Source: CAYPGT01 sp964512985 (GTDB lineage: Bacteria > Cyanobacteriota > Vampirovibrionia > LMEP-6097). From it: 36,762 bases of DNA. The notes beneath the pieces were generated by a model. The model saw nothing but the letters and a program-made list of their open reading frames with translations, made no database searches and was not told the DNA's origin. Positions 1-7,613 of this stretch are shown one piece after another. The position numbers and the translations under genes are program-made. The stretch's first letter is position 1, and each line of letters opens with the position of its first letter. The DNA lies in assembly GCA_964512985.1 (NCBI GenBank), contig CAZELI010000023.1:1-36762 (forward strand). Reading direction: 5' to 3'.

Positions 1-99
1 TACAAACTGCTTAACCATTTACTATTTTACTAACGATTAAATGACGGATTACGGGTGCTAGTTTGCTTTATTAAAAATTAGTAGTTAGAAAACAAGAGC

Positions 100-423
100 T
101 TAAGAGATAGGGAACATTGTCTGTAACTTCATCGCAAGGTTCATGTCGCCTTTGATTTTAAGCTTACCTTGCATAAATGCCATTTGAGAGTTGAGTTTAC
201 CTTCACGTATTGCCATCCAATCTTTATCAGCAAGAGCGATCTCTACAGAAGGACTTGCTACGCCACCTTTAACTAATTCACAAGAACCATTTTCAATTTT
301 GAATGCCCAGATGCCACCTTCGGCTCCAGAGATATTGAATTGATACACAGCAGTAGCTCCTTGAGCTGCACTTGGATTAAAGTGCTTCAACATTTCTTCA
401 AATACATCGCCTATTTTTACCAT
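100..423 (-). CDS. SCP2 sterol-binding domain protein
   Basis: This 107-residue protein is a stand-alone SCP2 (sterol carrier protein 2) fold. Visible family features are the N-terminal helix (VFEEMLKHFNP), a beta strand with YQFNISGAEGG, and the C-terminal KLKIKGDMNLAMKLQTMFP segment, which is the usual end of this domain. SCP2 domains bind hydrophobic ligands such as fatty acyl-CoA or other lipids in the cytosol; the ligand here cannot be read from sequence. The start is the ATG at 421-423, with no clear Shine-Dalgarno sequence. It is divergent from sucC across a 171-bp gap. An acyl-CoA dehydrogenase elsewhere in the window makes a lipid-related role plausible, but that is inference. Confidence 0.85.
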   Translation of the reverse strand: MVKIGDVFEEMLKHFNPSAAQGATAVYQFNISGAEGGIWAFKIENGSCELVKGGVASPSVEIALADKDWMAIREGKLNSQMAFMQGKLKIKGDMNLAMKLQTMFPIS

Positions 424-594
424 ATATAGTAGTGTACCACCAGATTAAAATTATAAACATAAGACTAGAAATCTTAAGATTTTGCAGATTTATCTTGTTT
501 CTATTAAGTTTTTTCTTTAGTTTGTCGAAGCTATTAAGTAGACCTAATTCTATTACAAAATAGGCTATTATAAAACTAAAGGACACAACCATAA

Positions 595-1701
595 ATGAGA
601 CTAAGAGAATACGAAGCTAAAGCACTGTTCAGAGAAGCGGGAATCCCCACGCCAGAAGGCAGAGTGATTAAATGTGCTGAAGAAATTTTTGCGCATAAGA
701 ATTTTCCTTGTACGCTAAAGACTCAGGTACTCACAGGTGGACGTGGTAAGGCTGGTGGTATTAAGTTTGCTGATGATGTTAATGATGCTTATAAGAAAGC
801 ACAAGAAATTTTTAAATTAGAAATTAAAGGTGACATGCCAGAAGCAATTCTGATAGAACCTAAAGTAAAGATCAAACGTGAAATCTATGTATCTATTCTT
901 ATAGACAGAGCTTATCGCGGTCCTATTATTATGGCAGCGGCTGAGGGTGGAATAGAAATAGAAAGTTCTAATAGTATTCAGATAGTGCCTATTGCTGGTG
1001 GTAATTATAGCTCTTACCTTGGGCGCAAAATGGCTACCCAATTAGGTTTGACAGGCAAGGATGTATTGAAGTTCGGTAATATAGTGAATCGTCTTTGGGA
1101 TGTATACACCAAGAATGATTGCGATTTAGTAGAGATCAATCCTCTAATCGTAGATGGTGATGATAATTTCGTTGCTCTAGATGGTAAGGTCACTATTAAT
1201 GAGGATTCACTTGGTCGTCAACCTAGGTTCGATGGTATGCTTGGTACTCATTTAACTGATCTTGGTGAACGTGAGTTTAAAGGTAAAATGTGTGGCTTAA
1301 ATATAGTTGAGCTGGATGGTACTATCGGTATTCTTTGTAATGGTGCAGGTTTAACGATGGCAACTATGGACTTAGTATTCCATCATGGTGGTAAGCCTTC
1401 TAATTTCTTAGACGTAGGTGGTGGTGCTAATAAAGATCACGTAGCTAGAGCCTTAGATCTAGTAGCTTCTGACCAAAAAGTGAAAGTACTTTTAGTAAAT
1501 ATTCTTGGTGGTATTACTGACTGTGTGGAAGTGGCTAATGCACTGAAATATTATAAGGAGATTAGACCAAGCGCGAAGATGGTTGTGAGACTTGTTGGTA
1601 ATAATGAAGCAGCAGCTCAGAAGATCATGAATGATGCTGGTATTCCGATGACCAATATCTTAGATGATGCAGTTAAGCAAGCAGTGGCGGTAGCAGCTTA
1701 G
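595..1701 (+). CDS. sucC: Succinyl-CoA synthetase (ADP-forming) subunit beta
   Basis: This is the beta subunit of succinate-CoA ligase, which interconverts succinyl-CoA and succinate with substrate-level phosphorylation in the citric acid cycle. The N-terminal ATP-grasp domain is recognisable from MRLREYEAKALFREAGIP and the nucleotide-binding stretch VLTGGRGKAGGIKFA (about residues 45-60). Metal-site residues lie in DLVEINPLIVD. The C-terminal CoA-ligase domain has GILCNGAGLTMATMD and FLDVGGGANKDHV. At 368 residues it is slightly shorter than the roughly 388 of the E. coli protein. The ATG at 595 is preceded by AAAGGAC at 578-584, a usable ribosome-binding site. sucD follows after 21 nt, so the two are surely one operon. 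Confidence 0.96.
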   Translation: MRLREYEAKALFREAGIPTPEGRVIKCAEEIFAHKNFPCTLKTQVLTGGRGKAGGIKFADDVNDAYKKAQEIFKLEIKGDMPEAILIEPKVKIKREIYVSILIDRAYRGPIIMAAAEGGIEIESSNSIQIVPIAGGNYSSYLGRKMATQLGLTGKDVLKFGNIVNRLWDVYTKNDCDLVEINPLIVDGDDNFVALDGKVTINEDSLGRQPRFDGMLGTHLTDLGEREFKGKMCGLNIVELDGTIGILCNGAGLTMATMDLVFHHGGKPSNFLDVGGGANKDHVARALDLVASDQKVKVLLVNILGGITDCVEVANALKYYKEIRPSAKMVVRLVGNNEAAAQKIMNDAGIPMTNILDDAVKQAVAVAA

Positions 1702-1722
1702 GGTTTATAGAGGAAAGAAATT

Positions 1723-2601
1723 ATGTCAGTTTTAATAAATAAAAATACAAAAGTAATAGTGCAGGGTATCACAGGTGGTATGGGCAAGACTCACACTGCA
1801 TTGATGAAAAAATACGGTACTAATATAGTTGGTGGTGTGACTCCTGGTAAAGGTGGCGAAACTATAGATGGCATTCCAGTTTTTGATTCAGTATCAGAAG
1901 CTGTGGCTAAGACTGGTGCTAATTGCTCGGTGATTTTTGTACCTCCATATCTGGCTCTAGATGCGGCTCTTGAAGCAATAGACGCTGGTGTACCACTGAT
2001 CTCTGTTATCACTGAAGGTTTACCTCCGCAAGATGCTGTGAAACTTCATGCAGCTGCTAAGCTAAAAGGCACTCTAGTAAACGGTCCTAATTGCCCTGGA
2101 ATTATTACTCCAGGTGAGTGTTTAATCGGTATTCACCCTGGTTCGATCTATATGCCAGGAAGAGTGGGACTTATATCTCGTTCAGGAACTCTTACTTATG
2201 AGATCGGGTTAGGTTTGAAACAAGCTGGCATCGGACTGTCTACTGCAGTAGGTATTGGTGGAGATCCGATCATAGGTATCGATCAAATCAAATCATTAGA
2301 ATTGTTTGAAGCTGATCCAGACACTGACCTAATTATTCTTGTGGGTGAGATTGGTGGTACAGCTGAAGAAGAAGCTGCTGAATATATTAAAGCTAATATT
2401 AAAAAGCCAGTTATAGGTTATATTGCTGGTAGAACTGCGCCTCCAGGCAAGCGTATGGGACATGCTGGTGCGATTATTTCTGGTGGTAAAGGTACTGCTG
2501 AATCTAAGACCAAGGCATTTGAAGCTGCTGGAGTTAAAGTAGCTAAGACACCTAGTGAGATCGTTGAGTTAGTTAAAGCTAGAACAGCAGTTGCAGCTTA
2601 A
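1723..2601 (+). CDS. sucD: Succinyl-CoA synthetase (ADP-forming) subunit alpha
   Basis: This is the alpha subunit partner of the preceding sucC product. It carries the CoA-binding Rossmann domain (VIVQGITGGMGKTHT near the N-terminus, then GGVTPGKGG) and the C-terminal ligase domain. The phosphohistidine site is seen as GHAGAIISGGKGTAESK, with the active histidine at residue 247. The SRSGTLTYE motif (about residue 150) is also typical. The length of 292 residues matches the family. The start ATG is preceded by GAGGAAAG, a good ribosome-binding site. Together SucCD make ATP from succinyl-CoA, or run in reverse in a partial reductive cycle. No other TCA genes are in the window. Confidence 0.97.
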   Translation: MSVLINKNTKVIVQGITGGMGKTHTALMKKYGTNIVGGVTPGKGGETIDGIPVFDSVSEAVAKTGANCSVIFVPPYLALDAALEAIDAGVPLISVITEGLPPQDAVKLHAAAKLKGTLVNGPNCPGIITPGECLIGIHPGSIYMPGRVGLISRSGTLTYEIGLGLKQAGIGLSTAVGIGGDPIIGIDQIKSLELFEADPDTDLIILVGEIGGTAEEEAAEYIKANIKKPVIGYIAGRTAPPGKRMGHAGAIISGGKGTAESKTKAFEAAGVKVAKTPSEIVELVKARTAVAA

Positions 2602-2624
2602 TTGAAGGATTTTTAATCAACCTT

Positions 2625-2727
2625 CGTCATCCTGAGGGAGGGCGAAGCCCGACCGTCAGGATCCACTCTTTCTATTGTTTGTAGTGGATCCTGACGTCGT
2701 CGCCTTCGGCTCCTCCTCAGGATGACG
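2625..2727. repeat. Full-length inverted-repeat element (REP-doublet-like), copy 1
   Basis: Two palindromic units face each other: a 43-bp unit at 2625-2667 and a 45-bp unit on the opposite strand at 2683-2727, with a 15-bp spacer. The outer ends are CGTCATCCTGAGG and its complement CCTCAGGATGACG, and the inner ends are GGATCCACT and AGTGGATCC. Each unit can fold alone around a GAA tip (GGCGAAGCCC in the first; in the second the tip reads GCCGAAGGC on the reverse strand). The element lies between sucD and argJ. A near-complete second copy, in the opposite orientation, is at 25185-25295. Confidence 0.92.
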
Positions 2728-2763
2728 TAACCTATAGTCCTGTTTTTTGTTAATATATTCTCA

Positions 2764-4281
2764 GTGCCTCAAATAGTAAAACTAAGAGTTGATATCTATC
2801 CACTTCCAGGAGTGGAATTAAGTGGTGAGTATCCTATCTCTGACCATATTAATTTATCTGGAATCGCTCCTAAATTAGGTTTCAATCCTATTACAGAATT
2901 ATATACTCACAAGCATACTAAGAATGCAATTCTAGTAGTTTGCCTTAAATCTGGGACTAAGCCTACTGAGAAGGAAGCAGAGGTACTTAAGGCTAATGGT
3001 GTTAAGGCTTATTGTTATGGTTTGATAGAACCTGCTCTCTATGCAGCTGCGCAGGGCATTCAAGTAGAAGCGTATGGATTTGTGCCACAAGTTCCGCAGG
3101 GATTTAAGTTCTACTCTGGTGCTGCAGGGATTAAAGTGAATTCTGAGACATTAGACCTGGGTCTCATAGTCTCTGATTATGATTGTTTCTATGCCGGTGC
3201 TTTTACTATTAATCAAGCTCGGGCTATTTGTGTTGTTGAGAATTCTCGAATATTTGATTCTGCTAATAAAGTTAGAGCGATGCTTTGTAATTCTGGTAAC
3301 GCGAATGCTTGTACGGGTTTGAAGGGTGAGCAAGACGATCATGCTTTGCGTGAAGCAGTTGCTAAAAATTTCAACTTAAAAGCTAATGAAGTACTTACTG
3401 CAAGCACTGGTAAGATTGGCGTGATTCTGCCTGTAGATAAATTAATAAAACAAATTGACAAGTTTATTAAATCTAATTCTGAATCCCAATCTGTAACTGC
3501 AATACAAGACTTCTCGGAAGCAATATTGACGACGGATCTGGTGTCTAAGCTTTATCAGGACTCTAAGTTTCATGTTCTTGGTATGACTAAAGGTTCTGGC
3601 ATGATACATCCCCAGATGGCAACTATGCTTGCTTTCCTTGTTAGTGATGTAAGACTTAAGAATCATAACGATGCAGAAATGCAGGCGGCCTTTAGAACAG
3701 CCTTGAAAGAAGCTGTAGATGAGAGTTTCAACTCTATCTCTGTAGACGGGGACACTAGTACTAATGATATGGTGCTATTTCTTTCTAATGCTAAGGGTAA
3801 AGAAATAACGCTAGATGAGTTCAAGTCCTCATTGAAAGAGGTTTGTCAGGAACTGGCTCTTAAAATTATTTTAGATGGTGAAGGCACTAATAGAGTAATT
3901 CAATTAAAGCTACATGGCATAAGTGATAAAGTGCTGTCTAGAAAAATTGCTAAGTCGATAGTGAATTCATTACTAGTTAAGACTGCAATTTATGGATGTG
4001 ATCCTAATTGGGGTAGGATTATTTCTGCTTTAGGGCAAGCTAGTGCTGAGCAGGGTTACAGTATAAATGTAAAAGATGTAAGCTTGACTATTCTAGGTCA
4101 GAAAGTATATGAAGCTGGTGTGCCTACTAACTTTGATAAATCCGAATTAGTGCAATTAATGCAGAAACATAAATTTATTGCGATAGATCTGAAAGTCTCT
4201 GCTGGAGAGGCTTCTACGATAGTCTGGGGCTCAGATTTGAGCTACGATTACATTAGAATTAATGCGGAGTATACTACTTAA
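2764..4281 (+). CDS. argJ: Bifunctional glutamate N-acetyltransferase / amino-acid acetyltransferase ArgJ, with N-terminal extension
   Basis: ArgJ transfers the acetyl group of N-acetylornithine to glutamate in the cyclic arginine pathway. The ArgJ domain starts near residue 107 (VPQGFKFYSGAAGIK) and ends in the family's usual YDYIRINAEYTT. The autocleavage site is clear: IHPQMATMLAF, with Thr287 as the expected nucleophile after cleavage from Ala286. Total length is 505 residues against about 400 for typical ArgJ, because about 106 residues of unrecognised sequence precede the domain. The only start upstream is the GTG at 2764, with no Shine-Dalgarno but a possible -10 box (TATATT) at 2754-2759. 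An alternative GTG at 3082 would give a normal-length ArgJ. The upstream frame is open throughout, so I favour 2764. Confidence 0.9.
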   Translation: MPQIVKLRVDIYPLPGVELSGEYPISDHINLSGIAPKLGFNPITELYTHKHTKNAILVVCLKSGTKPTEKEAEVLKANGVKAYCYGLIEPALYAAAQGIQVEAYGFVPQVPQGFKFYSGAAGIKVNSETLDLGLIVSDYDCFYAGAFTINQARAICVVENSRIFDSANKVRAMLCNSGNANACTGLKGEQDDHALREAVAKNFNLKANEVLTASTGKIGVILPVDKLIKQIDKFIKSNSESQSVTAIQDFSEAILTTDLVSKLYQDSKFHVLGMTKGSGMIHPQMATMLAFLVSDVRLKNHNDAEMQAAFRTALKEAVDESFNSISVDGDTSTNDMVLFLSNAKGKEITLDEFKSSLKEVCQELALKIILDGEGTNRVIQLKLHGISDKVLSRKIAKSIVNSLLVKTAIYGCDPNWGRIISALGQASAEQGYSINVKDVSLTILGQKVYEAGVPTNFDKSELVQLMQKHKFIAIDLKVSAGEASTIVWGSDLSYDYIRINAEYTT

Positions 4282-4282
4282 A

Positions 4283-4369
4283 TGGTGCCGTTGATCGGAA
4301 TCGAACCGATACTCCCGTGAAAGAACTTGATTTTGAGTCAAGCGCGTCTACCAATTCCGCCACAACGGC
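4283..4369 (-). tRNA. tRNA-Leu (anticodon CAA)
   Basis: On the minus strand the gene begins GCCGTTGTGGCGG and ends in CCGATCAACGGCA plus an encoded CCA at 4283-4285. The acceptor arms pair (GCCGTTG with CAACGGC). The anticodon arm is CTTGA-CTCAAAA-TCAAG, giving anticodon CAA. The long variable arm and the T-loop sequence GGTTCGATTCC fit a class II leucine tRNA. It lies 12 nt after the tsf stop codon on the same strand and may be co-transcribed with rpsB-tsf. Confidence 0.97.
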
Positions 4370-4381
4370 TAGTAAGGAGGC

Positions 4382-5260
4382 TTATGCTCCCATCATTGCC
4401 GCCACTTCAGCAGCATAGTCACTTTGTTTTTTCTCAATACCCTCACCAAGATTAAAGCGAGCAAAACTCTCTACTTTAATATTGCCTAAGTATGCTGAGA
4501 CTTTTTGTGCAGAGTCTTTAATAAACGGCTGTTCCATTAGAACTTTAGCAGCAAGTAATTTATCTACTCTGCCCATAACTATCTTCTCGATTATCTCTGC
4601 AGGCTTACCTTTAAGATCATCTTTATTGGCTTCGATTTCTTTTTCTTGTGCAATGGTGTTTTGGTCGATCTCATCCTTAGAAATATATTCAGGAGCTGGA
4701 TTGGCTGCAGCGATATGCATTGCGATATCAGCACCTTTAGTATCGTCTGTAGCAGATAGAGCCACTAATACGCCTATTTTAGAACCTACTGGATGCACAT
4801 AACTATAAACACCACCAGCAGCTTTCACTAATTGAACTCTTCTTACATCTATCTTCTCACCGATCTTAGCAGTAAGTTCGATAGCACCCTCTTCAACAGT
4901 CTTGCCACCAATATTAATTTTCTTCAGAGCTTCAATAGTTGCTGTTTGATTATCAATGGCAGCTTGAACAACTGATTTAACAAAAGCTTGAAACTCATCG
5001 TTTTTAGCCACAAAGTCAGTCTGTGAATTGATTTCAACTACTACAGCGGATTTTTTGTCTGCTGATACTTGAGCTGCAATCACACCTTCAGCAGCGATGT
5101 TGCCAGCTTTCTTAGCTGCAGATGCGATACCTTTTTGGCGTAAATATTTCACAGCTTCATCCATGTCGCCGTTAGATTCTTGCAGAGCTTTCTTGCAGTC
5201 CATCATACCTGCACTAGTCATTTCTCTTAATTTAGCTACGTCTTTTGCTGTAAAAGTCAT
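4382..5260 (-). CDS. tsf: Translation elongation factor Ts
   Basis: EF-Ts is the nucleotide exchange factor that regenerates EF-Tu-GTP. The N-terminal UBA-like domain reads TAKDVAKLREMTSAGMMDCK, followed by the diagnostic INSQTDFVAKNDEF segment (about residues 78-91), which contacts EF-Tu. The C-terminal part includes MEQPFIKDSAQKVSAYL, also a family signature. At 292 residues it has the usual length of a two-core-domain EF-Ts. A strong ribosome-binding site (AGGAAAT) precedes the ATG at 5260. It follows rpsB by 45 nt in the classical rpsB-tsf order. Confidence 0.97.
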   Translation of the reverse strand: MTFTAKDVAKLREMTSAGMMDCKKALQESNGDMDEAVKYLRQKGIASAAKKAGNIAAEGVIAAQVSADKKSAVVVEINSQTDFVAKNDEFQAFVKSVVQAAIDNQTATIEALKKINIGGKTVEEGAIELTAKIGEKIDVRRVQLVKAAGGVYSYVHPVGSKIGVLVALSATDDTKGADIAMHIAAANPAPEYISKDEIDQNTIAQEKEIEANKDDLKGKPAEIIEKIVMGRVDKLLAAKVLMEQPFIKDSAQKVSAYLGNIKVESFARFNLGEGIEKKQSDYAAEVAAMMGA

Positions 5261-5305
5261 TGTTATTTCCTTCTTCCTTTAGTACTTCAATTCATTGATT
5301 GAACA

Positions 5306-6073
5306 TTATCTGCGTTTAGCGCCGCCTGCTTGTTGTCCTGCGATAATAGCATCAGCGAAATATTTAGCAATAATCTCGATTGATTTAAGTGAGTCATTGT
5401 TTGCAGGAATAATGAAATCCAATCCAGTTGGATCACAGTCTGTGTCTGCGATTGCAATTACAGTGCAGCCTACTTTCTTAGATTCAATTACTGCAATAGC
5501 ATCTTTATTAATATCAAATGCTACTACTACTTCTGGTCTGCCGCGCATCTTCTTAAGACCACCAAGCGATCTGTTGAGTTTGACGATTTGACGATTAATC
5601 TTCGCTACTTCTTTTTTACCGTAGTTAGCAAAGCCACCAGTCTCAGTAGTACTTTCTAATTCTCTTAGTTTATTCAATCTAGCTCTGATAGTGTCAAAAT
5701 TAGTGATCAAACCACCAAGCCATCTTTGATTAATATAAAATACATCAGCTCTTTCAGATTCTTTCTTTACTGTAGAAGATGCTTGTTTAGAAGTACCAAC
5801 AAACATGATGTTTTTCCCCATGCGAGATTGCTTTTTAAGGAAATCTGCAGCGAGCATCATATTGTTAACGGTCTTACTAAGATTAATAATATGTCTGCCA
5901 TCTCTGGTAGAGTGAATATAGCTAACCATTTTAGGGTTCCACTTCTTAGTTTCGTGCCCTAAATAAACGCCAGCGTCGACGAGTTCTTTTAATAGTTTTT
6001 TGGCTTCTTCGGCCTTAACTTGAGCTTGTTCTTCTTGTTGTTTAGTTTGTTCTTCAGTTGTTATTGTTGCCAT
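5306..6073 (-). CDS. rpsB: 30S ribosomal protein S2
   Basis: S2 is a component of the small ribosomal subunit. Family blocks seen are LVDAGVYLGHETKKWNPKM, FVGTSKQASSTVKKE, YINQRWLGGLITNF and DPTGLDFIIPANNDSLKSI. About 30 Gln/Glu/Lys-rich residues precede the point where S2 normally begins, so the protein is N-terminally extended. I chose the ATG at 6071-6073 (MATITTEEQ) because GGGCGAG lies just upstream; a GTG at 6085 would add four residues. It is the first gene of rpsB-tsf(-tRNA-Leu) and is divergent from the flagellar genes, with a paired-hairpin repeat in the gap. Confidence 0.96.
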   Translation of the reverse strand: MATITTEEQTKQQEEQAQVKAEEAKKLLKELVDAGVYLGHETKKWNPKMVSYIHSTRDGRHIINLSKTVNNMMLAADFLKKQSRMGKNIMFVGTSKQASSTVKKESERADVFYINQRWLGGLITNFDTIRARLNKLRELESTTETGGFANYGKKEVAKINRQIVKLNRSLGGLKKMRGRPEVVVAFDINKDAIAVIESKKVGCTVIAIADTDCDPTGLDFIIPANNDSLKSIEIIAKYFADAIIAGQQAGGAKRR

Positions 6074-6155
6074 GATCTCGCCCACATTCTAGCAATTTTT
6101 AGAGGCGGCTTGTTAGCTTTAACAATCCCTTAACCTCATTCTGAGAGAATATAAA

Positions 6156-6228
6156 GGACTCGCTGTAAAACGAAGTTTTACTAGCGGGTCCTAAAAAAGG
6201 ATAGCGACCGCGCGAAGCGCGTGTCGCC
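6156..6228. repeat. Paired-hairpin repeat element, copy 1
   Basis: Two strong hairpins stand side by side in the gap between rpsB and fliJ. The first (6156-6191) pairs GGACTCGCT/GTAAAAC with GTTTTACTAGCGGGTCC around a GAA tip. The second (6204-6227) pairs GCGACCGCGC with GCGCGTGTCGC, also with a GAA tip. The linker contains TAAAAAAGG. The same arrangement with different stem sequences is found at 13621-13696 on the other strand. Neither is followed by a T-run in a position expected for a terminator. Confidence 0.8.
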
Positions 6229-6264
6229 TAAGGAAAAGAATGATATTAATAGGGAATTACTTGT

Positions 6265-6720
6265 ATGTCATTTAAATTTAGGCTAGAACGAGTATTAACA
6301 ATAAGAAGACAGGCTCTTGAGGATGCCCGTTTAGCGGTTGTTGCTGCTACTAATGCCGTGCAAAAAGCTCATGATCTCGTAGAAAAGCTGCACGTTGAGC
6401 TTAGAGAAACGCATCAAGAAATGATGGACAACAATTACTCCATGGCGCAGGACTATTTACGCATGATCAAAAAGCTTGATAAAAAGCTAGAACAAGCGAA
6501 ACAAGAACTTAAAGCACGCAGAGAAGAGTTGGTGCAGAGAAAGCTAGAGCTTATTGAAGCACAGAAGAAGTTAGAAGCATTAGAGAAGCTAAAAGAGCGT
6601 CAAGCTGAAGAATATAAGATTGAGATGGATAGACTCGAGCAGATCGCAACTGACGAGAAAGTAACCATGAAATTCGCTTATGACATGCTGAAAGAAGCAG
6701 AAGAACAAGCTATCGTTTAA
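6265..6720 (+). CDS. fliJ: Flagellar protein FliJ-like
   Basis: This is a 151-residue, almost entirely coiled-coil protein. The N-terminus MSFKFRLERVLTIRRQALEDA matches the FliJ pattern (F-R-L-E-x-V-L-x-x-R), and the length is close to the usual ~147 residues. FliJ is a soluble component of the flagellar export apparatus that bridges the FliI ATPase ring and FlhA and handles export chaperones. Heptad-like Leu/Lys/Glu runs cover residues 60-150. Alone the fold is weakly diagnostic, but the following genes encode a FliK-like and a hook/rod protein, which supports the call. Confidence 0.8.
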   Translation: MSFKFRLERVLTIRRQALEDARLAVVAATNAVQKAHDLVEKLHVELRETHQEMMDNNYSMAQDYLRMIKKLDKKLEQAKQELKARREELVQRKLELIEAQKKLEALEKLKERQAEEYKIEMDRLEQIATDEKVTMKFAYDMLKEAEEQAIV

Positions 6721-6754
6721 CCAATCCATAACCCCACCTTGTTACTACTAAATC

Positions 6755-7585
6755 GTGGCTAGCATATTAGATACTAAACAAATAAATCATTCAGCTTCCG
6801 GTTCAAGATCGAGGCCGATAAGTGCAGGTGCTAATGCTTTGATTAATGGTCATAAAGCGCCTACTCATGCTAGTTTTGCTCAACAATTAACACAGATGAG
6901 AAATAGTGCTGCTCAAGAGAGAGCAGGTTTTAACCCCAAACAAGCTACAGATGAAGCTCAATTATTAGATCAAGCTAACTCAAATCTTTCTGACAGTAAT
7001 TCTATTAGTAAGCAACATGCATCGTCATTGTTAGTATCTGATTCAATCAAGGATACAGAAGCAGAGCTTAAACAATTAAAAGAACTAAGAGACAATGAAG
7101 TAGAAAAAGAAATTAAACATCTTCGTAGTAATGAAGAGTCTACTAAGGATGCTGAAGAGATAGCTAGTAAGTTCAGTAAGTCTGAGACTACGGTTGCTGA
7201 TGTGGGTCAGTTAAATCATAAACAAGTAACAGAAGCGATTAGAGAGGGTAATGTAGCTCAACAGGATTCCCCTAATAATGATTCTGGTAGTAGACGTAAG
7301 CAGTTAGAGAATTGGGAAGATTTAGCTCCGAAGGTTGTTGAAGATCCAGTGAATAAAGCTGTGAGAATTGATATCCCTGGTATTAATGATATAGAAACTC
7401 TCATTGTGAGAATGAATCGTGGTGCGGTTGGTATCCAAGTGGTAGGTTCTAAAGATGCAATGGGTAGATTGATGAGCGGAGAGTCAGAGCTAGCGAAAAA
7501 ACTTAGAGAGCATAATATAGTTTTAGATAGCTTGAAAGCCTTTGACGGAAACGTTTTGAGAAATGCTTCTGGAAATAAGGGTTAA
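6755..7585 (+). CDS. fliK: Flagellar hook-length control protein FliK-like
   Basis: The 276-residue protein has a long, low-complexity, polar N-terminal part (Ser/Asn/Gln/Glu-rich, residues 1-195) and a compact C-terminal domain (about 203-270) reading VRIDIPGINDIETLIVRMNRG, then GIQVVGSK, and LAKKLREHNIVLDSLKAFDGN. That domain fits the FliK/Flg_hook C-terminal fold, which switches the export apparatus from hook to filament substrates. The family is normally longer (350-450 residues), so this is a short FliK. The start is a GTG at 6755, because no ATG is available in the opening of the frame. It lies 34 nt after fliJ. Confidence 0.7.
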   Translation: MASILDTKQINHSASGSRSRPISAGANALINGHKAPTHASFAQQLTQMRNSAAQERAGFNPKQATDEAQLLDQANSNLSDSNSISKQHASSLLVSDSIKDTEAELKQLKELRDNEVEKEIKHLRSNEESTKDAEEIASKFSKSETTVADVGQLNHKQVTEAIREGNVAQQDSPNNDSGSRRKQLENWEDLAPKVVEDPVNKAVRIDIPGINDIETLIVRMNRGAVGIQVVGSKDAMGRLMSGESELAKKLREHNIVLDSLKAFDGNVLRNASGNKG

Positions 7586-7613
7586 TAAGTTTTATAGGGG
7601 AGAGAAAGTAAAG

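Noticed and set aside
398..592. Minus-strand 64-codon frame between the SCP2 gene and sucC
   Set aside because: It overlaps the SCP2 gene, is hydrophobic/Lys/Asn-rich as expected for translated AT-rich non-coding DNA, and has no ribosome-binding site.
2764..3081. Idea that the ArgJ extension is a purine nucleoside phosphorylase fragment
   Set aside because: Only the short SDHINLSG phrase is reminiscent of that family; nothing before or after it supports the match.
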